Shown piece by piece: positions 9,018-18,693 of a stretch of 64,000 nucleotides of DNA. This stretch comes from Pseudochelatococcus lubricantis. Its GTDB lineage: Bacteria > Pseudomonadota > Alphaproteobacteria > Rhizobiales > Beijerinckiaceae. The notes under the pieces are model-generated. The model was not told the DNA's origin and ran no database searches. It worked only from the letters and a program-made list of their open reading frames with translations. The stretch spans positions 1 through 64,000 of the forward strand of contig NZ_JAASQI010000002.1 in assembly GCF_011762225.1 (NCBI RefSeq), read 5' to 3'. Position 1 is the first letter of the stretch; each line of letters begins with the position of its first letter. A program made the translations under genes and the position numbers.

Positions 9018-9914
9018 TCAATTCCCGCCGCCCGTTCCGCCGCGAAGGAAGCGGATGATGGCGGAGAAATCCTCATTGCCATGGCCCAATTTATCGAACA
9101 GGTCAAACAGTTGTGTGGCGTGCGCGCCGAGCGGCGTCGCCGCGCCCGACGACAGCGCCGCGTCCTGAGACAGCTTCATGTCCTTGAGCATCAGCGCCGC
9201 CGCGAAGCCGGGCCGGTAGTCGCGGTTGGCGGGCGATGTCGGCACCGGCCCAGGCACGGGGCAGTTGGTGGTCAGCGCCCAGCACTGGCCCGAGGACGTG
9301 GAGGCGACGTTGAAGAGCGCCTCGTGGGTCAGCCCCAGCTTTTCGCCGAGCACGAACGCTTCCGCGACGCCGATCATCGAGATGCCGAGGATCATGTTGT
9401 TGCAGATCTTGGCGGCTTGCCCGGCGCCCGCTTCTCCGCAATGCACGGCGCGCTTGCCCATGGCGAGCAGGATGGGCTCCGCCCGCGCGAAGGCCGGCTT
9501 GCTGCCGCCCGCCATGAACGTCAGCGTCGCCGCCTGCGCGCCGACCGTGCCGCCGGACACCGGCGCGTCGAGCGTGAGATGGCCGCTCGCGGCGAAGAGG
9601 CCATGGGCGTTGCGGGCGCTGTCGACGTCGATGGTCGAGCTGTCGATGATCAGCGCCTCCGGTTTGACATGCGCCGCGATCTCGTTCCAGACGCCGAGCA
9701 CCAGTCTGCCGTTGGGCAGCATGGTGACGATGACGTCCGCCTCCGCCACGGTCTCCGCGGCGGAGGCCGCGATCACGACGCCCGCTTCCTTTGCCGCCTC
9801 GCGTGCGGCGGGCGCCACGTCGAAGCCGGTGACCTTGTGATGCGCCTTGACCAGATTGGCCGCCATCGGCCCGCCCATGTTGCCGAGCCCGATAAAGCCG
9901 ATCGTGCTGCTCAT
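9018..9914 (-). CDS. mmsB: 3-hydroxyisobutyrate dehydrogenase
   Basis: This is a 298-residue beta-hydroxyacid dehydrogenase converting 3-hydroxyisobutyrate to methylmalonate semialdehyde with NAD. The Rossmann start GFIGLGNMGGPMAANL, the substrate loop DAPVSGGTVGAQ near residue 118, and the catalytic-lysine segment GAGQAAKICNNMI near residue 165 are all intact. The start at 9914 follows GGGGAGAG. It lies between mmsA (76 bp upstream) and the enoyl-CoA hydratase (15 bp downstream), the usual company of valine-degradation mmsB. Related family members act on tartronate semialdehyde, but the context favours 3-hydroxyisobutyrate. Confidence 0.92.
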   Translation of the reverse strand: MSSTIGFIGLGNMGGPMAANLVKAHHKVTGFDVAPAAREAAKEAGVVIAASAAETVAEADVIVTMLPNGRLVLGVWNEIAAHVKPEALIIDSSTIDVDSARNAHGLFAASGHLTLDAPVSGGTVGAQAATLTFMAGGSKPAFARAEPILLAMGKRAVHCGEAGAGQAAKICNNMILGISMIGVAEAFVLGEKLGLTHEALFNVASTSSGQCWALTTNCPVPGPVPTSPANRDYRPGFAAALMLKDMKLSQDAALSSGAATPLGAHATQLFDLFDKLGHGNEDFSAIIRFLRGGTGGGN

Positions 9915-9990
9915 CCGTTCTCTCCCCTGGTTTTCTTGTGACTGTCGTCCATACGCGGCGGCCGGCGTGTTCACCGGCCGCCCGCCAGAT

Positions 9991-11487
9991 TCAGCGCATC
10001 GTCGGGATGACGAATTCCGCGCCGTCCTTGATGCCGGACGGCCAGCGGGAGGTCACGGTCTTCGTCTTGGTGTAGAAGCGGATCGAGTCCGGGCCGTGCT
10101 GGTTGAGGTCGCCGAAGCCCGAGCGCTTCCAGCCGCCGAAGGTGTGATAGGCGATCGGCACCGGGATCGGCACATTGATGCCGACCATGCCGACGTTGAC
10201 GCGCGCGGCGAAGTCGCGTGCCGCGTCGCCGTCGCGGGTGAAGATGGCGACGCCGTTGCCGTATTCATGGTCGGAAGGAAGCGCCAGCGCCTCCTCGTAA
10301 TTGTCGGCGCGGACCACGGAGAGCACGGGGCCGAAGATCTCCTCCTTGTAGATGCTCATCTCCGGCGTGACGTTGTCGAACAGCGAGCCGCCGATGTAGA
10401 AGCCGTTCTCATAGCCCTGCAGCTTGAAGCCGCGTCCGTCGACGAGCAGTGACGCGCCCTCCTTCACGCCGGCCTCGATGTACGATTCGACGCGCTCCAG
10501 CGCCTGCCGGGTGACCAGCGGGCCGTAGTCGGCGGCTGCGTCCGTCGCCGGGCCGATGCGCAGCTTCTCGACGCGCGGCACGAGCTTTTCCGCGAGCCTG
10601 TCCGCCGTTTCCTTGCCGACGGGCACCGCGACGGAGATCGCCATGCAGCGCTCGCCGGCCGAGCCGTAGCCCGCGCCGATCAGCGCGTCGACCGTCTGGT
10701 CGAGATTGGCGTCCGGCATGATGATCGCGTGGTTCTTGGCGCCGCCGAAGCACTGCGCGCGTTTGCCGGTTTCGGCGGACCGCGTGTAGATGTACTGCGC
10801 GATGGCCGAGGAGCCGACGAAGCCGACAGCCTTGATGTCGCGATCGTCGAGAATGGCGTCGACGGCCTCCTTGTCGCCGTTCACCACATTGAGAACGCCC
10901 GCCGGCAGGCCCGCTTCGAGGAAGAGTTCGGCAATGCGCAGCGGCACGGACGGGTCGCGCTCGGACGGCTTCAGGATGAAGGCGTTGCCGCAGGCGAGTG
11001 CGGGAGCGGCCTTCCACAGCGGGATCATGGCCGGAAAGTTGAAGGGCGTGATGCCCGCCACCACGCCGAGCGGCTGGCGCATCGAATAGACGTCGATGCC
11101 CGTGCCGGCCGATTCCGTGTATTCGCCCTTGAGCAGATGCGGGATGCCGACGGCGAACTCCACGACTTCGAGCCCGCGCTGGATGTCGCCCTTGGCGTCC
11201 GGCACCGTCTTGCCGTGCTCGCTGGCAAGCAGTTCGGCGAGAGAGTCGTACTCCTTGTGTGCGAGTTCGAGGAACTTCATCAGCACGCGGGCGCGCTTCT
11301 GCGGGTTCTGTGCCGCCCAGCCGAGCTGGGCGGCCTTCGCGTTTTCGATGGCCTCACGCAGTTCGTCGCGGCTCGCCAGCGCCACGCGCGCCTGCACCTC
11401 GCCGGTCGACGGATTGTAGACGTCCGCGAAACGCCCGCTGCGGCCGGCCACGCGGCGGCCGCCGATGAAATGTCCGATGTCGCTCAT
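9991..11487 (-). CDS. mmsA: CoA-acylating methylmalonate-semialdehyde dehydrogenase
   Basis: This is a 498-residue aldehyde dehydrogenase of the MmsA class, which turns methylmalonate semialdehyde plus CoA and NAD into propionyl-CoA. It has the family beginning HFIGGRRVAGRSGRF, PFNFPAMIPLWKAAPALACGN near residue 150, and the catalytic cysteine in GSAGERCMAISVAV near residue 285. The end region FGGWKRSGFGDLNQHG is also typical. The start at 11487 follows GGGAGCGACACC and gives the standard length; the frame is open further upstream into the regulatory gap. It heads the block mmsA-mmsB-ech and is divergent from a LysR gene. Confidence 0.95.
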   Translation of the reverse strand: MSDIGHFIGGRRVAGRSGRFADVYNPSTGEVQARVALASRDELREAIENAKAAQLGWAAQNPQKRARVLMKFLELAHKEYDSLAELLASEHGKTVPDAKGDIQRGLEVVEFAVGIPHLLKGEYTESAGTGIDVYSMRQPLGVVAGITPFNFPAMIPLWKAAPALACGNAFILKPSERDPSVPLRIAELFLEAGLPAGVLNVVNGDKEAVDAILDDRDIKAVGFVGSSAIAQYIYTRSAETGKRAQCFGGAKNHAIIMPDANLDQTVDALIGAGYGSAGERCMAISVAVPVGKETADRLAEKLVPRVEKLRIGPATDAAADYGPLVTRQALERVESYIEAGVKEGASLLVDGRGFKLQGYENGFYIGGSLFDNVTPEMSIYKEEIFGPVLSVVRADNYEEALALPSDHEYGNGVAIFTRDGDAARDFAARVNVGMVGINVPIPVPIAYHTFGGWKRSGFGDLNQHGPDSIRFYTKTKTVTSRWPSGIKDGAEFVIPTMR

Positions 11488-11561
11488 GGTGTCGCTCCCG
11501 AATGCGATGCGAAACCGCCGGTTTCGCATTTCTTGTCGTTGCAATTGGTACGGTTTGTTTG

Positions 11562-11616
11562 GCATGGATTCATGCATGGCGGTACCGGTAAAATTCCTGC
11601 ATCGTTGTGCATGAAT
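11562..11616. promoter_or_regulatory. Candidate LysR operator with repeated ATTCATGCA half-sites
   Basis: The 149-bp gap between mmsA and the LysR gene carries three versions of one 9-mer. They are ATTCATGCA at 11568-11576, ATTCCTGCA at 11593-11601, and the complement TGCATGAAT at 11608-11616. The last two form an inverted repeat with a 6-base centre (8 of 9 positions match). The spacing of 25 and 15 bp between half-sites suits a tetrameric LysR protein acting on divergent promoters. The assignment to this regulator is inferred from position. Confidence 0.6.
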
Positions 11617-11636
11617 TCCCATAAGGAGACACGCGC

Positions 11637-12542
11637 TTGGTCCAGCCCTTCAACTGGGATCTGTTGCAGTCCTTCCTCGCCATCGCACGCACGGGGCGGC
11701 TCACGCTTGCGGCGAAGCGTCTCGGCGTCGACCACTCCACCCTGAGCCGCAGGCTGTCGGCGCTGGAGGGTGCGCTGGGCGCGACCCTGTTCGAGCGCAC
11801 CATGGCGGGCTACGCGCTCACCACGCACGGGGAACATCTGCTGCGGCATGCCGAGAGCGTGGAGAGCACAGTGATCGCGCTGCAGTCCGAACTCGCGGAC
11901 AGCCGTTCCACCGTGTCGGGCGCGGTGCGGATCGGCGCGCCGGACGGCTTCGGCACGGCCTTTCTCGCCCCCGCCGTCGGGCGTCTGTCGCAGGCGCATC
12001 CGGAACTCGACATCCAGATCGTGGCGACGCCGCGCAACTTCAGCCTGTCGCAGCGCGAGGCCGATATTGCCATCACGCTCTCGCGCCCCTCGCACGGGCG
12101 GCTGCACGCGCGGCTGCTGACGGATTACGCACTCGGGATCTTCGCGGCCGCCAGCCGGCCGGATTTGTGGCGCGACGTGGCGGGCGCCGAGGATTGCGCC
12201 GCGAAGCCCTTCATCAGCTATATCGATGACATGATCTTCACGCCGGAACTCGACTACCTGTCCTCTATCGCGCGTGACATCACGCCGCGCATCAGGAGTT
12301 CCAACCTGATCGCGCAATATCAGGCGACGGTCGCGGGCGCGGGGCTTTGCGTGCTGCCCTGCTTCCTGGCGGCGGGCGACAGCCGCCTCGTGCGCGTGCT
12401 GCCGGACCTGCAGTTGACGCGCAGCTTCTGGCTGTTGGTGCACAGCGACATGCGCGACCTCGCGCGCATCCGCGTCACCGCCGATTTTATCGCCGACGAG
12501 GTGCGCCGCGCGAAATCGCTGTTCCTGCCCACGTCAGACTGA
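11637..12542 (+). CDS. LysR family transcriptional regulator, divergent from mmsA
   Basis: This is a 301-residue LysR-type regulator. The N-terminal winged HTH is clear (LLQSFLAIARTGRLTLAAK, then HSTLSRRLSALEGALGATLF), followed by an effector-binding domain from about residue 90. The start is a TTG at 11637 with AAGGAG eight bases upstream; no ATG fits better. It is transcribed away from mmsA across a gap with repeated half-sites, so it probably controls the mmsA block and itself. Its last 9 bp overlap the end of the convergent AraC gene. The effector is unknown, with valine intermediates as the contextual guess. Confidence 0.9.
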   Translation: MVQPFNWDLLQSFLAIARTGRLTLAAKRLGVDHSTLSRRLSALEGALGATLFERTMAGYALTTHGEHLLRHAESVESTVIALQSELADSRSTVSGAVRIGAPDGFGTAFLAPAVGRLSQAHPELDIQIVATPRNFSLSQREADIAITLSRPSHGRLHARLLTDYALGIFAAASRPDLWRDVAGAEDCAAKPFISYIDDMIFTPELDYLSSIARDITPRIRSSNLIAQYQATVAGAGLCVLPCFLAAGDSRLVRVLPDLQLTRSFWLLVHSDMRDLARIRVTADFIADEVRRAKSLFLPTSD

Positions 12543-13571
12543 CGCGGCGCCCGCGCGTTTCTGCCGGCGGTAGGCGCCCGGCGTCAGCTCCGTCCATTTG
12601 TGGAAGGCGCGGTGGAAGGCGCTCGGCTCCGCGAAGCCGAGGTCGGCGGCGATGTCGCCTATCCGCCTGTCCGTCGAGACGAGTGCGGCGAAGGCCCGGT
12701 CGCGGCGGATTTCGTCCCTCATTTCCGCGTAGCTCTCCCCCTCGCGGCGTAGGCGGCGGCGCAGGGTGGAAGGCGGCACGCGCAGGAGCTTCGCCATGCC
12801 CTCGAAATCAGGCCACAGCGCTGGCGCCATCTCGTGCAGGCGGGCGCGCACCTCGGCGTTGATGCCGGAATCGTAGCGGTAGCGGATGAGGATATTCGCC
12901 GGCGCGCGGCGCAGGAACTCCTTCAGCGCCGCCTCCGTGCGGTTGACCGGCAGGCGCAGGAAGCGCGCGTCGAAGACAAGGAGGCTCGCCGGGCAGCCGA
13001 AGGTGACAGGCGCGCCGAAAAACAGGCGGTAGTCGGCGCCGCCGCTCACCGGCTCCGGCCCGCGAAAATCCACGCGGCGCAACGGCAGCCTGCGCCCGGC
13101 CAGCCAGCACGCAAGGCCGTGCAGCATGATCCAGTACGCGCGATAGGCGAAGGCGGAGCGGGCGGGAGACGTCTCGTGCAGGGTGATCGTGGCGAGGCCT
13201 TTCTCCACGGTGAGTTCCCCGCGCGGCTCGTCGATGACCAGCGTGAGGAAGCGCAGCGCGCGGCGCAGGGCGCGCTCCAGATTGGGACTGTCGAGCACCG
13301 CCCGGCCGATCATGGTGAAGCTGCCCGGCCGCATGGCCCGCGCGCCGAAGCCGAAATACTCGTCCTGCAGGGCGGCCGCGATGCCGAGCCACAGCGCGCC
13401 GTACTGGTCCGCCGTGACCTGCCCGTCCGGGCGCGACAACTCCTCCGGCGCGATCCCCGCTGCGGCGAGCACCGGGGCGACATCGAGGCTGCGCTCGCGC
13501 ATCGGCTCCAGCGCTTCCAGCACGAAGCCCACCGTGATCATCCGCCGCGGCGCCTGGCTTCCCGTCTGCAT
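12534..13571 (-). CDS. AraC family transcriptional regulator
   Basis: This is a regulator of about 345 residues with an N-terminal arabinose-binding-like domain of the OruR/ArgR type (residues about 10-200) and a C-terminal AraC DNA-binding domain. The second HTH is visible as DIAADLGFAEPSAFHRAFHKWTEL-type sequence (residues about 305-335). The start at 13571 has GGAGACGGG just before it; upstream ATGs at 13586 and 13598 are alternatives. It is divergent from the acyl-CoA ligase operon and is its likely regulator. The gap between them has inverted TGTGGCA words at 13591-13597 and 13636-13642. A paralogue at 36771-37823 faces the leucine operon. Confidence 0.88.
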   Translation of the reverse strand: MQTGSQAPRRMITVGFVLEALEPMRERSLDVAPVLAAAGIAPEELSRPDGQVTADQYGALWLGIAAALQDEYFGFGARAMRPGSFTMIGRAVLDSPNLERALRRALRFLTLVIDEPRGELTVEKGLATITLHETSPARSAFAYRAYWIMLHGLACWLAGRRLPLRRVDFRGPEPVSGGADYRLFFGAPVTFGCPASLLVFDARFLRLPVNRTEAALKEFLRRAPANILIRYRYDSGINAEVRARLHEMAPALWPDFEGMAKLLRVPPSTLRRRLRREGESYAEMRDEIRRDRAFAALVSTDRRIGDIAADLGFAEPSAFHRAFHKWTELTPGAYRRQKRAGAASV

Positions 13572-13742
13572 CCCGTCTCCAGCCATGCAATGTGGCAAAA
13601 CCGATCACATCATTCCATCAGGTTCAGTCATTGAATGCCACATCGTTGCGCGATAGCACAGTGGCAATCAGAAGTTTTACGTGTGACTATTCCCGGCGGC
13701 ACACGTCGAACAATAAACACCATACGATGGGAGGCCAGTATC

Positions 13743-15416
13743 GTGGTTCAGCAAACCAGCCCCTTTGAGTGCGATTACGCGCAGGCCTACGCGGCTTTCG
13801 ATCTGGACGCGGAGGCCGCTACGCTGGCGGGGAGTCTCGCCGGCGGCATCAACGCCTGCGTCGAGACGATCGACCGCTACGCCGATACCGGCCGCGTCGC
13901 CTTCTACTGGGAAAGCCAGGACGGGCGCTCGGCGCAATACACCTTCGCGGAATTGCAGGCGCTGTCGGCGCGGTTCGCCAATTTCCTGACGGCGCACGGC
14001 ATCGGGGCCGGCGACGTGGTGGCGGGCCTGCTGCCGCGCACGCCCGATCTGCTGGTCACCATCCTTGGCGCCTGGCGGGCGGGCGCCGTCTATCAGCCGT
14101 TGTTCACCGCCTTCGGCCCCAAGGCGATCGAGCACCGCCTGCGCACCAGCGGCGCGAAGCTCGTCGTCACCGACAAGGCGAACCGGGCGAAGCTCGACGA
14201 GGTCGAGGGGCTCGCGTTCAAGATCGCGCAGGCGTCTTCCGACGCGCCGCTTCCCGAGGGCGACATCGACCTCGGGACGGAGCTGGACCGGCAATCGGAG
14301 ACCTTCGCGCCGGTGCAGCGTCGCGGCAGCGATCTCTTCCTGCTGATGTCCACGTCGGGCACCACCGGCCTGCCCAAAGGCGTGCCGGTGCCGCTCGATG
14401 CGTTGCTGAGCTTTGCCGACTATATGCGCGAGTCGGTCGACCTGCGGCCCGACGACGTATTCTGGAACATCGCCGATCCGGGATGGGCCTATGGCCTTTA
14501 CTACGCCGTCACCGGGCCGCTTCTCCTCGGCCATGCCACGATGTTCTACGATGGCGGCTTCACGGTGAAGGACACCTACCGCGTCATCAAGAAGCATGGC
14601 GTCACCAATCTCGCGGGATCCCCCACCGCCTTCCGCCTGCTGATCGCGGCGGGGCCGGAAGAGGCGGCGGTCGTCAAGGGCCAGTTGCGCGCCGTCAGCA
14701 GCGCGGGCGAGCCGCTCAACCCCGAGGTGATCCGCTGGTTCGCCGAGCATCTCGACGCTCCGATCTACGATCACTACGGCCAGACGGAACTCGGCATGGT
14801 GGTCTGCAACCATCATCGCCTCAAGCACACCGTGCATCCGGGCTCCGCCGGGGTGCCGCTGCCGGGATACCGGGTCGCCATCCTCGACGAGAACCACAAG
14901 GAGCTGCCGCCGCACACGCCGGGCGTTCTCGCGGTCGATATCGCGCGCTCGCCGCTGCTGTGGTTCACCGGCTACCTCAACCAGCCTACCCCTTCCATCG
15001 TCGACGGCTACTATCTCACCGGCGACGTGATGGAAATGTCCGAGGACGGCAGCGTCGCCTTCGTCGGCCGCTCTGACGATGTGATCACGTCCTCGGGCTA
15101 CCGTATCGGCCCGTTCGACGTGGAAAGCGCTCTTATCGAGCATCCCGCGGTTGTGGAAACGGCCGTCGTCGGCAAGCCGGACCCGGAGCGCACGGAGATC
15201 GTCAAGGCATTCGTGGTGCTGTCGGACAAGTATGCGCCGTCGGACGAGCTGGCGGAGGAGCTGCGCCAGTATGTGCGCAAGCGCCTCTCGGCCCACGCCT
15301 ATCCGCGCGAGATCGAATTCGTCAATGAGTTGCCGAAAACGCCGAGCGGCAAGCTGCAGCGCTTCATCCTGCGCAATCAGGAGATCGCCAGGGCGAAAGA
15401 AAAACAGGGCGCGTGA
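13743..15416 (+). CDS. AMP-forming acyl-CoA synthetase (medium/short-chain type)
   Basis: This is a 557-residue ANL-superfamily ligase that activates a carboxylic acid to its CoA thioester with ATP. Core motifs are intact: the phosphate loop STSGTTGLPKG near residue 203, YGQTELGMVV near residue 345, YYLTGDVMEMSEDGSVAFVG near residue 424, and the catalytic lysine in PKTPSGKLQRF near the C-terminus. The start is a GTG at 13743 with GGGAGG eight bases upstream. The frame extends to 13635, but that part lies in the regulatory gap. It is the first gene of an operon of five beta-oxidation-type genes. Short or branched fatty acids are likely substrates. Confidence 0.9.
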   Translation: MVQQTSPFECDYAQAYAAFDLDAEAATLAGSLAGGINACVETIDRYADTGRVAFYWESQDGRSAQYTFAELQALSARFANFLTAHGIGAGDVVAGLLPRTPDLLVTILGAWRAGAVYQPLFTAFGPKAIEHRLRTSGAKLVVTDKANRAKLDEVEGLAFKIAQASSDAPLPEGDIDLGTELDRQSETFAPVQRRGSDLFLLMSTSGTTGLPKGVPVPLDALLSFADYMRESVDLRPDDVFWNIADPGWAYGLYYAVTGPLLLGHATMFYDGGFTVKDTYRVIKKHGVTNLAGSPTAFRLLIAAGPEEAAVVKGQLRAVSSAGEPLNPEVIRWFAEHLDAPIYDHYGQTELGMVVCNHHRLKHTVHPGSAGVPLPGYRVAILDENHKELPPHTPGVLAVDIARSPLLWFTGYLNQPTPSIVDGYYLTGDVMEMSEDGSVAFVGRSDDVITSSGYRIGPFDVESALIEHPAVVETAVVGKPDPERTEIVKAFVVLSDKYAPSDELAEELRQYVRKRLSAHAYPREIEFVNELPKTPSGKLQRFILRNQEIARAKEKQGA

Positions 15417-15434
15417 GCGAAAAGGGAAATCGAC

Positions 15435-16202
15435 ATGCAGATCAGCGATCGGGTTTTTCTGGTCACCGGCGGCGCATCCGGGCTCGGCGCGTCCGTCGCG
15501 CGCCATCTCGCCGCGCGGGAGGGCAAGGTGGTGATTGCCGATGTCAGCGACGCTGCGGGTGCCGCCATCGTGGCGGAACTCGGCAACAACGCCCGCTTCG
15601 CGCGCACCGACGTGACCGACGCGGCGCAGGCGCAGGCCGCGGTACAGCTTGCCGTCGACGCTTTCGGCCGCCTCGACGCTCTCGTGAGCTGCGCGGGCGT
15701 GGCGCCCAGCGAGCGGGTCGTCGGCCGGCAGGGGCCGCATGCGCTGGAGAGCTTCGCCCGCGTCGTCAGCATCAACCTGATCGGCACCTTCAACGTGCTG
15801 CGGCTTGCGGCGGAGGCCATCGCCCGCAACGAGCCGGGCGAGGACGGCGAGCGCGGCGTGATCGTCAACACCGCTTCCGTCGCGGCCTTCGACGGGCAGA
15901 TCGGGCAGGCGGCCTATGCGGCCTCCAAGGCCGGCGTCGCCGGCCTCACGCTGCCCGTGGCGCGTGAACTGGCGCGCTTCGGCATCCGCGTCGCCACCAT
16001 CGCGCCCGGTGTGTTCGAGACGCCGATGATGGCAGCGATGTCCGAGGAGGTGCGCACCTCGCTGGGCAACACGGTGCCGTTTCCGCAGCGCCTCGGCAAG
16101 CCGGACGAATTCGCGGCCCTCGTGCAGCACATCATCGAGAACCGCTATCTGAACGGCGAGGTCATCCGCCTCGACGGCGCGCTGCGCATGGCAGCGAAGT
16201 GA
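15435..16202 (+). CDS. SDR family 3-hydroxyacyl-CoA dehydrogenase (HSD17B10-like)
   Basis: This is a 255-residue short-chain dehydrogenase resembling type 2 3-hydroxyacyl-CoA dehydrogenase, the enzyme that oxidises 2-methyl-3-hydroxybutyryl-CoA in isoleucine breakdown. The NAD loop is [13 protein letters not shown] near residue 9. The catalytic tyrosine and lysine lie in [13 protein letters not shown] near residue 160, with the serine in [10 protein letters not shown]. The C-terminal [14 protein letters not shown] is characteristic of this subgroup. It lies 18 bp after the ligase with a purine-rich ribosome site. The neighbouring acyl-CoA dehydrogenase, thiolase and racemase-type genes support a branched-chain role. 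Confidence 0.9.
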   Translation: MQISDRVFLVTGGASGLGASVARHLAAREGKVVIADVSDAAGAAIVAELGNNARFARTDVTDAAQAQAAVQLAVDAFGRLDALVSCAGVAPSERVVGRQGPHALESFARVVSINLIGTFNVLRLAAEAIARNEPGEDGERGVIVNTASVAAFDGQIGQAAYAASKAGVAGLTLPVARELARFGIRVATIAPGVFETPMMAAMSEEVRTSLGNTVPFPQRLGKPDEFAALVQHIIENRYLNGEVIRLDGALRMAAK

Positions 16203-16217
16203 CGGCATAACGCCGGA

Positions 16218-16318
16218 GCGCATTCCTGCCAGATGGAAGCATCCGATTGACGGGAATTCGCTCGGAATCCAAGGAATTGGAGCATGTCAGCGTTTCCGTG
16301 AAACAATGGCATGCTTCC
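16218..16318. repeat. Composite intergenic palindrome, family 2 copy 1
   Basis: A 28-bp segment at 16218-16245, read on the minus strand, matches 39377-39404 at 22 of 28 positions. It is followed after about 35 bp by a second element bounded by agcatg (16281-16286) and catgct (16310-16315). The same two-part layout is found between ugpB and ugpA. It fills most of the gap between the dehydrogenase and thiolase genes and may affect the mRNA between them. Confidence 0.6.
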
Positions 16319-16341
16319 GGGCAGACTCGGGAGGAACAGTC

Positions 16342-17532
16342 ATGACAACACAGGATCCGGTCGTCATCGCGGGCTACGCACGCACGCCGATGGGCGGTTT
16401 TCAAGGCGATTTCAAGGATGTGACGGCCTCGCAGCTCGGCGCCGAGGCGATCCGCGCGGCGTTGTCGCGCGCCGGCGTGGGCGGGGAAACGGTCGAGGAA
16501 GTCGTCTTCGGCTGCGTTCTTCCGGCCGGGCAGGGGCAGGCGCCCGCCCGCCAGGCGACGCTCGGCGCGGGCCTGCCGCTGTCGACGGGCGCGACCACCG
16601 TCAACAAGATGTGCGGCTCGGGCATGAAGGCCGCCATGTTCGCCCACGACCTCATCCTCGCCGGCAGCGCGACGGTGGCGGTTGCCGGCGGCATGGAGAG
16701 CATGAGCAACGCGCCCTATCTGCTCGACCGCGCCCGCGCCGGCTACCGCATGGGCCACGGCAAGGTCATCGACCACATGTTCCTCGACGGTCTTGAGGAC
16801 GCCTACGACAGGGGGCGCCTGATGGGCACCTTCGCGGAAGACTGCGCGGAGGCCTACCAGTTCACGCGCGAGGCGCAGGATGCGTTCGCCATCGGCTCGC
16901 TGACGAAGGCGCAGAAGGCCATTACCGATGGCCTGTTCCGCGACGAGATCGTGCCCGTGACGGTGAAGGCCGGCAAGGCGGAGCGCCTCGTTTCGGACGA
17001 TGAACAGCCGCCGAAGGCGAAGCTCGACAAGATTCCGACGCTGCGTGCCGCTTTCCGCGAGGGCGGCACGGTGACGGCGGCGAACTCCTCCTCCATTTCG
17101 GACGGGGCGGCGGCGCTGGTGCTGCTGCGTCTGTCGGAAGCGGAAAAGCGTGGCCTGACGCCGCTCGCCGCCATTCGCGGCCACAGCACCCACGCGCATG
17201 CGCCGAACCTGTTTCCGACCGCGCCCATCGGCGCCATCGAAAAGCTCTTCGAGCGCACCGGCTGGTCGAAGGACGACGTCGACCTTTACGAGATCAACGA
17301 GGCGTTCGCGGTCGTCGCCATGGCGGCGATCCACGACCTCGGTCTCGATCCCGACAAGGTCAACATTCACGGCGGCGCCTGTGCGCTCGGCCATCCCATC
17401 GGCGCCTCGGGCGCGCGCGTGATCGTCACCCTGCTCGGCGCGCTGAAGACGCGCGGCCTGAAGCGCGGGGTCGCGTCGCTGTGCATCGGCGGCGGCGAGG
17501 CGACGGCGATCGCGGTCGAACGGCTGAACTGA
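16342..17532 (+). CDS. Acetyl-CoA C-acyltransferase (thiolase)
   Basis: This is a 396-residue thiolase that cleaves 3-ketoacyl-CoA with CoA. The nucleophilic cysteine is in [10 protein letters not shown] at about residue 91. The C-terminal half has [16 protein letters not shown] with the catalytic histidine, and the second cysteine is in [13 protein letters not shown] about 15 residues from the end. The start at 16342 follows GGGAGGAAC. It is 139 bp after the SDR gene, with a composite palindrome between, and 23 bp before the acyl-CoA dehydrogenase gene. A biosynthetic acetoacetyl-CoA role is possible, but the operon argues for degradation. Confidence 0.93.
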   Translation: MTTQDPVVIAGYARTPMGGFQGDFKDVTASQLGAEAIRAALSRAGVGGETVEEVVFGCVLPAGQGQAPARQATLGAGLPLSTGATTVNKMCGSGMKAAMFAHDLILAGSATVAVAGGMESMSNAPYLLDRARAGYRMGHGKVIDHMFLDGLEDAYDRGRLMGTFAEDCAEAYQFTREAQDAFAIGSLTKAQKAITDGLFRDEIVPVTVKAGKAERLVSDDEQPPKAKLDKIPTLRAAFREGGTVTAANSSSISDGAAALVLLRLSEAEKRGLTPLAAIRGHSTHAHAPNLFPTAPIGAIEKLFERTGWSKDDVDLYEINEAFAVVAMAAIHDLGLDPDKVNIHGGACALGHPIGASGARVIVTLLGALKTRGLKRGVASLCIGGGEATAIAVERLN

Positions 17533-17555
17533 CGCCGGAGAAGGGGGAGAACATC

Positions 17556-18683
17556 ATGATCCTGACGGAAGACCAACTCGCCATTCAGGAGGCCGCGCGC
17601 AGCTTCGCGCAGGAGCGGCTGAAGCCCTTCGCGGAGGAATGGGACCGCAAGCACGAGTTTCCGCGCGATGCGATCCGGGAACTCGGGGAACTCGGCTTCC
17701 TCGGCATGCTGCTGCCGGAGGAATACGGCGGTTCCGACACCGGGCAGGTGGCGTATGCGCTCGCCGTGGAGGAAATCGCCGCCGGCTGCGGGCCGATTTC
17801 CACCATCATGAGCGTGCATTCGTCCGTGGGCTGCATGCCGATCTACCGTTATGGCACGGAGGAGCAGAAGCAGCGCTTCCTGCCTGCGCTGGCGAGCGGC
17901 GAGGCCATCGGCGGCTTCGCGCTCACCGAGCCTCAGGCGGGCTCCGACGCCAGCGCGCTGAAGACGCGCGCCGTGAAGGACGGCGAATACTATGTGATCA
18001 ACGGTTCAAAGCAGTTCATCACCTCGGGCAGGAACGGCAGGACGATCATCGTCTTCGCGGTGACGAATCCGGAGGCGGGCAAGAAGGGCATCAGCGCCTT
18101 CATCGTGCCCACCGACACCCCCGGCTACGAAGTCGTGCGGGTGGAGCTGAAGCTCGGCCAGCATCTGTCCGACACGTGCCAGCTCGCCTTCAACGACATG
18201 CGCATCCACGAGAGCCTGCTGCTCGGCAAGGAAGGGCAGGGCTACGCCATCGCCCTGTCCAATCTGGAGGGCGGGCGCATCGGCATCGCCGCGCAGTCGG
18301 TCGGCATGGCGCGGGCGGCCTTCGAGGCGGCACGCGACTATGCGCGCGACCGGGTGGCCTTCGGCAAGCCGATCATCGAGCATCAGGCCGTCGCTTTCCG
18401 CCTGGCAGACATGGCGACGCGGATCGAGGCGGCGCGCCAGCTCGTGCTCTCGGCCGCGGCGCTGAAGGAGGCGGGCCTGCCTTGCCTGAAACAGGCGAGC
18501 ATGGCCAAACTCTTCGCCTCGGAAATCGCGGAAAGGGTCTGCTCGGACGCCATCCAGATCCACGGCGGATATGGCTATCTGGCGGATTTCCCGGTCGAGC
18601 GCATTTACCGCGATGTGCGCGTATGCCAGATATACGAGGGCACGAGCGACGTGCAGCGCATCGTTATCGCCCGCGACCTGTGA
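17556..18683 (+). CDS. Acyl-CoA dehydrogenase
   Basis: This is a 375-residue flavoprotein of the acyl-CoA dehydrogenase family, which desaturates acyl-CoA at alpha-beta and passes electrons to ETF. It has the beginning [20 protein letters not shown], the flavin-site segments [15 protein letters not shown] and FITSGRNG, and [20 protein letters not shown]. The C-terminal YEGTSDVQR carries the catalytic glutamate of the short/branched-chain group. AAGGGGGAG precedes the ATG. Within this operon it would give the enoyl-CoA, but no hydratase gene follows. The nearest is at 8214-9002. Confidence 0.93.
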   Translation: MILTEDQLAIQEAARSFAQERLKPFAEEWDRKHEFPRDAIRELGELGFLGMLLPEEYGGSDTGQVAYALAVEEIAAGCGPISTIMSVHSSVGCMPIYRYGTEEQKQRFLPALASGEAIGGFALTEPQAGSDASALKTRAVKDGEYYVINGSKQFITSGRNGRTIIVFAVTNPEAGKKGISAFIVPTDTPGYEVVRVELKLGQHLSDTCQLAFNDMRIHESLLLGKEGQGYAIALSNLEGGRIGIAAQSVGMARAAFEAARDYARDRVAFGKPIIEHQAVAFRLADMATRIEAARQLVLSAAALKEAGLPCLKQASMAKLFASEIAERVCSDAIQIHGGYGYLADFPVERIYRDVRVCQIYEGTSDVQRIVIARDL

Positions 18684-18693
18684 GGAGACCGGC

